From an uncultured bacterium (GTDB taxonomy: Bacteria; Hydrogenedentota; Hydrogenedentia; Hydrogenedentales; CAITNO01): a DNA stretch of 7,931 nt. The translations under genes were made by a program, and so were the position numbers. The notes under the pieces are model-generated. The model had not been told where the DNA came from. It made no database searches and worked only from the letters and a program-made list of their open reading frames with translations. How positions within the stretch are numbered: position 1 is the first letter of the stretch; the number at the start of each line of letters is the position of its first letter. The DNA lies in the NCBI GenBank assembly GCA_937923585.1, contig CALDSM010000459.1, positions 1 through 7,931 on the forward strand, in the 5' to 3' direction. Below are positions 5,806 to 7,931 of the stretch, piece after piece.

Positions 5806-6954
5806 ATGCGCGGACTGGACCTCCGGCTCCATCCGCTTGCGATGAATTCGTCCAGACACTGGTTTCGGCTCCTGCGCGCGAGCGGGGGCGTGGACCGGGG
5901 CAGCCGGCTGCGCGGCGCCGTCATCACCGCGGCCAGTCCGTTGTCGGCCCCGCTGCGCCTTGCGGAGCGCCTTCGATATGGACGGCTGGTGCGCGGGACG
6001 CGGATACACCCCTCGCCGGTGTTCATTCTCGGGCACTGGCGTACGGGCACGACCCTGCTGCACTACCTGATGAACCATGATCCCAACTTCGGATCGGTCT
6101 CCCTGTTTCAAACGCTTCTGCCCGCCTCGTTCCTTTCGGCGCGGAGTCTGCTCGGCCCGGTGATGCGCCGTCTCGTGCCCGGCAAGCGGCCCATGGACAA
6201 CATGGAACTGGCGCTTGACCTTCCGCAGGAGGAGGAATATGCAACCTGCAACCTGGGCGAGTGCTCGCTGTACGTGGGCTGGTACTTCCCCAGGCGCATG
6301 CGCGAACTCTTCCACCGGTTCGTGCTGTTCGAAAGCGCCCCGCCGGAAGCCGTCGAGCAATGGAAAGGGGTTTATCTCGACGTGCTCAGAAAGGCCACGC
6401 TGCACGCCGGGGGAAAGCCTCTCCTGCTCAAGAACCCCGCCAATACCGGGCGCATTCCGCAACTGCTGGAGATGTTTCCCGACGCACGGTTCATCCACAT
6501 CCACCGCGACCCCCATGCGGTGTTCCGGTCCACGCAAAGACTGCACCGGTCGGTGTACGACATGGTGGGGCTGCAGCGCGTGGGTGACGGGGAAATCCGG
6601 GACATCGTGCTGCACATGTACCGGGAGCTGATGCTGCGCTATCTCGGCACGCGCGGACTGATTCCGCAGGACAACCTCGTGGAGGTGGCCTACGCCGATC
6701 TGGAAAGGCGGCCCATCGAGGAAATGGGTCGGGTTTATGCGGCGCTTCGCCTGCCGGATTTCGAGGCGGTGCGCCCGCGCATGGAGGCCCACATGGCCGC
6801 CCAGAAGAATTACGAACGGAATCACCACGCCTTCACGCCGGATGACATTACCCGGGTCCGGCATGAATGGCAGTTTGCCTTTGACGCATGGGGGTATCCG
6901 CATCGGGGCGAGCAGGGTGTCCACGGCGAAGCGGAACGCGCCCGCCCCACATAA
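5806..6954 (+). CDS. Sulfotransferase family protein (PF13469-like)
   Basis: Transfers a sulfonate group from PAPS to an acceptor, probably in the cytoplasm; the acceptor is unknown. With the ATG at 5806 the product has 382 residues. The 5'-phosphosulfate-binding loop is FILGHWRTGTTLLHYL (73-88). The second half has the family string LLLKNPANTGRIPQLL (206-221, containing Lys209-Asn-Pro), then DARFIHIHRDPHAVFRST (226-243), whose Arg234 and Ser242 match the 3'-phosphate-binding site. No signal peptide or membrane segment is visible, although the N-terminal 60 residues are Arg-rich. The open frame extends upstream to 5638 (438 residues), but this part overlaps a good promoter and lacks family features, so it is taken as non-coding. 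The nearest gene upstream ends 177 bases earlier; downstream the gene converges on the PKD protein gene. The exact start (5785, 5806 or 5842) is uncertain; the enzyme family is not. Confidence 0.88.
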   Translation: MRGLDLRLHPLAMNSSRHWFRLLRASGGVDRGSRLRGAVITAASPLSAPLRLAERLRYGRLVRGTRIHPSPVFILGHWRTGTTLLHYLMNHDPNFGSVSLFQTLLPASFLSARSLLGPVMRRLVPGKRPMDNMELALDLPQEEEYATCNLGECSLYVGWYFPRRMRELFHRFVLFESAPPEAVEQWKGVYLDVLRKATLHAGGKPLLLKNPANTGRIPQLLEMFPDARFIHIHRDPHAVFRSTQRLHRSVYDMVGLQRVGDGEIRDIVLHMYRELMLRYLGTRGLIPQDNLVEVAYADLERRPIEEMGRVYAALRLPDFEAVRPRMEAHMAAQKNYERNHHAFTPDDITRVRHEWQFAFDAWGYPHRGEQGVHGEAERARPT

Positions 6955-6964
6955 GCACAGGGAC

Positions 6965-7039
6965 GGTGCGTTGCGTGGCGTTTCCCGCCACTTCACAGCA
7001 CCCTACGAAGGCTGCGGAGGCTCATGGGGCCATGAGCTT
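6965..7039. terminator. Convergent-gene hairpins, possible bidirectional terminator
   Basis: Between the stop of the sulfotransferase and the stop of the PKD gene there is a nested hairpin: an outer ggtgc (6965-6969) / gcacc (6998-7002) stem and an inner perfect gtggcg (6975-6980) / cgccac (6986-6991) stem with a 5-base loop. A second hairpin at 7018-7039 has aggctcatgg pairing with ccatgagctt and overlaps the last codons and stop of the PKD gene. None has a T-run in either direction, so intrinsic termination is an inference from position and symmetry. Confidence 0.4.
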
Positions 7040-7931
7040 GATGTAGTCGTTGTACACCGCCGAGTAGTTGCCCGCGCCGTCAAGGTACTGCACGCGGACC
7101 GTCTTATAGCCGTTGGGCGGCTGCAGGAGGTGGACGGGGGCCGGGTTGAGCGGTTCCCAGGGTGTCCAATGCGCGCCGTCATCGCTGAAGCGCATGCGCG
7201 ACACGCTTGATCCCGCGTCCGCCCAGGTCAGGTTCAGCGTGACCAGCGGGTCGGGCGCGGTCAGCGCCCCGCCGTTGATGACGATGGTTCCGGTGGGCGG
7301 TGTCTGGTCCAGCCGAATGTAATCGCTGAACACAGCGGAGCGGAAGTTGGCCGCGTCAAGATACTGCACGCGCACCGTCTTGTGTCCGTCGCCGCCGGGC
7401 AGCGTGTGGGCGCGGGTGGCGGCCAGCGGCTCCCAGGCGGTCCAATGGGCGCCGTCATCGCTGAAGCGCATGCGGACCACCTTGCCGCCGCTGCCCTCGG
7501 TCCAGGTCAGGGCCAGCGTCACCTGGGTATTGTTGGTGGCGGAGCGGTTGTTGTTGACCACGATGGTGCCGCCCGGCGGGACGCTGCTGTCCACATGGAC
7601 GTAATTCGGCTTGGTCACCTTCGCCTGCATGTGTGCGGTGGTCACGGTGAGTTTCACCGTGTAGTCACCCGCCGTTGTATAAGTGTGCGATGGGTCCTGT
7701 TCGGTGGAAGTGGTTCCGTCGCCGAAATCCCAGAGCCACCCGGTGATGTCTTCGACATTGGAGGCGGACGCGTCCTCGAAATTCACCGCAAGGGGCGCCG
7801 TACCGGAAACGGTGTCCGCTTCAAAGTCGGCGATGACCTGGGCCAGCGGGGAGATGTAGGTATGGGTGTCGGCCGCAACATAGGGGGTGTAGGCGGGGGA
7901 TGCGCCGCGCTTCTTGTACGTCAGCGTCACC
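7022..7931 (-). CDS. PKD-domain and Ig-like repeat surface protein, C-terminal part (5' end off the window)
   Basis: About 302 C-terminal residues of a larger protein; the frame is open to the right edge and has no signal peptide in view, so the GTG at 7930 is probably an internal valine. Numbering from that codon, a PKD domain spans about 31-113 with the diagnostic WDFGDGTTSTEQDPSHTY (67-84) and GDYTVKLTV (88-96). Two tandem beta-sandwich repeats follow, about 119-208 and 212-300. Both have the order GTIV.N, VTL.LTW, RMRFSDDGAHWT.WEPL, KTVRVQYLD, SDYI.L or NDYIKL. Such modules occur in secreted or cell-surface proteins and bind or space other domains. The first 25 residues (TLTYKKRGASPAY) may end another domain. 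The protein stops 2 residues after the last repeat with no LPXTG, PEP-CTERM or type IX sorting tail. It converges on the sulfotransferase gene. The enzymatic or binding part, if any, lies beyond the edge. Confidence 0.87.
   Translation of the reverse strand, partial: VTLTYKKRGASPAYTPYVAADTHTYISPLAQVIADFEADTVSGTAPLAVNFEDASASNVEDITGWLWDFGDGTTSTEQDPSHTYTTAGDYTVKLTVTTAHMQAKVTKPNYVHVDSSVPPGGTIVVNNNRSATNNTQVTLALTWTEGSGGKVVRMRFSDDGAHWTAWEPLAATRAHTLPGGDGHKTVRVQYLDAANFRSAVFSDYIRLDQTPPTGTIVINGGALTAPDPLVTLNLTWADAGSSVSRMRFSDDGAHWTPWEPLNPAPVHLLQPPNGYKTVRVQYLDGAGNYSAVYNDYIKLMAP
7031..7576 (-). repeat. Tandem repeat pair encoding two Ig-like modules
   Basis: Two units of about 270 bases (7307-7576 and 7031-7297) encode the same module. 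The best-conserved DNA is gccgtcatcgctgaagcgca, present at 7176-7195 and again at 7451-7470, and the tactgcacgcgnaccgtctt block at about 7085-7104 and 7363-7382. Elsewhere the copies differ clearly, so the duplication is not recent, or the RMRFSDDGAHW segment has been kept alike by selection or gene conversion. Confidence 0.7.

Noticed and set aside
5791..6996. Minus-strand open frame (401 codons) opposite the sulfotransferase
   Set aside because: The plus strand encodes an unmistakable sulfotransferase; the antisense product has no recognisable features.

Overview
The window comes from a GC-rich bacterial chromosome. The coding parts are visibly GC-rich with strong G/C third-position bias, and the flanking non-coding DNA at the left end and around 2190-2540 is richer in A+T. 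Lineage cannot be fixed from the sequence. A Thermotoga-type glucan phosphorylase, a PKD/Ig-like repeat surface protein, a bacterial sulfotransferase and 'cattcccgc..gcgggaat' interspersed repeats would fit an environmental bacterium of the Planctomycetota/Lentisphaerota/Hydrogenedentota sort; this is a guess from general impression.

Layout, left to right. Positions 1-290 hold no convincing complete gene; they contain an inverted-repeat interspersed element (156-245). Two minus-strand genes follow, transcribed leftwards: a SirB1-like/transglutaminase-core protein (1305-2186) and, 75 bases downstream of it, a membrane-anchored endonuclease/exonuclease/phosphatase-family protein resembling neutral sphingomyelinases (291-1229). 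A divergent intergenic region (2187-2538) separates them from the plus-strand genes and carries what looks like a decayed copy of the same repeat family. The plus strand then has alpha-glucan phosphorylase (2539-5097), a NUDIX hydrolase (5173-5628) and, behind its own sigma70-like promoter, a sulfotransferase (about 5806-6954). A convergent intergenic stretch with hairpins leads into the C-terminal part of a minus-strand PKD/Ig-like repeat protein that runs off the right edge (7022-7931).

Functionally this is a mixed neighbourhood, not one pathway. The phosphorylase mobilises storage alpha-glucan as glucose-1-phosphate, and the NUDIX gene may be co-transcribed with it as a nucleotide house-cleaning enzyme. 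The sulfotransferase is probably separately regulated. The phosphodiesterase-like and PKD proteins are envelope or extracellular candidates. I see no CRISPR array, tRNA, rRNA, transposase gene, phage gene or defence cassette, and no strong case for a new multi-gene system. The most interesting leftovers are the repeat element and its degenerate relative, the structured leader of the sulfotransferase gene, and the pairing of a SirB1-like protein with a sphingomyelinase-like enzyme.
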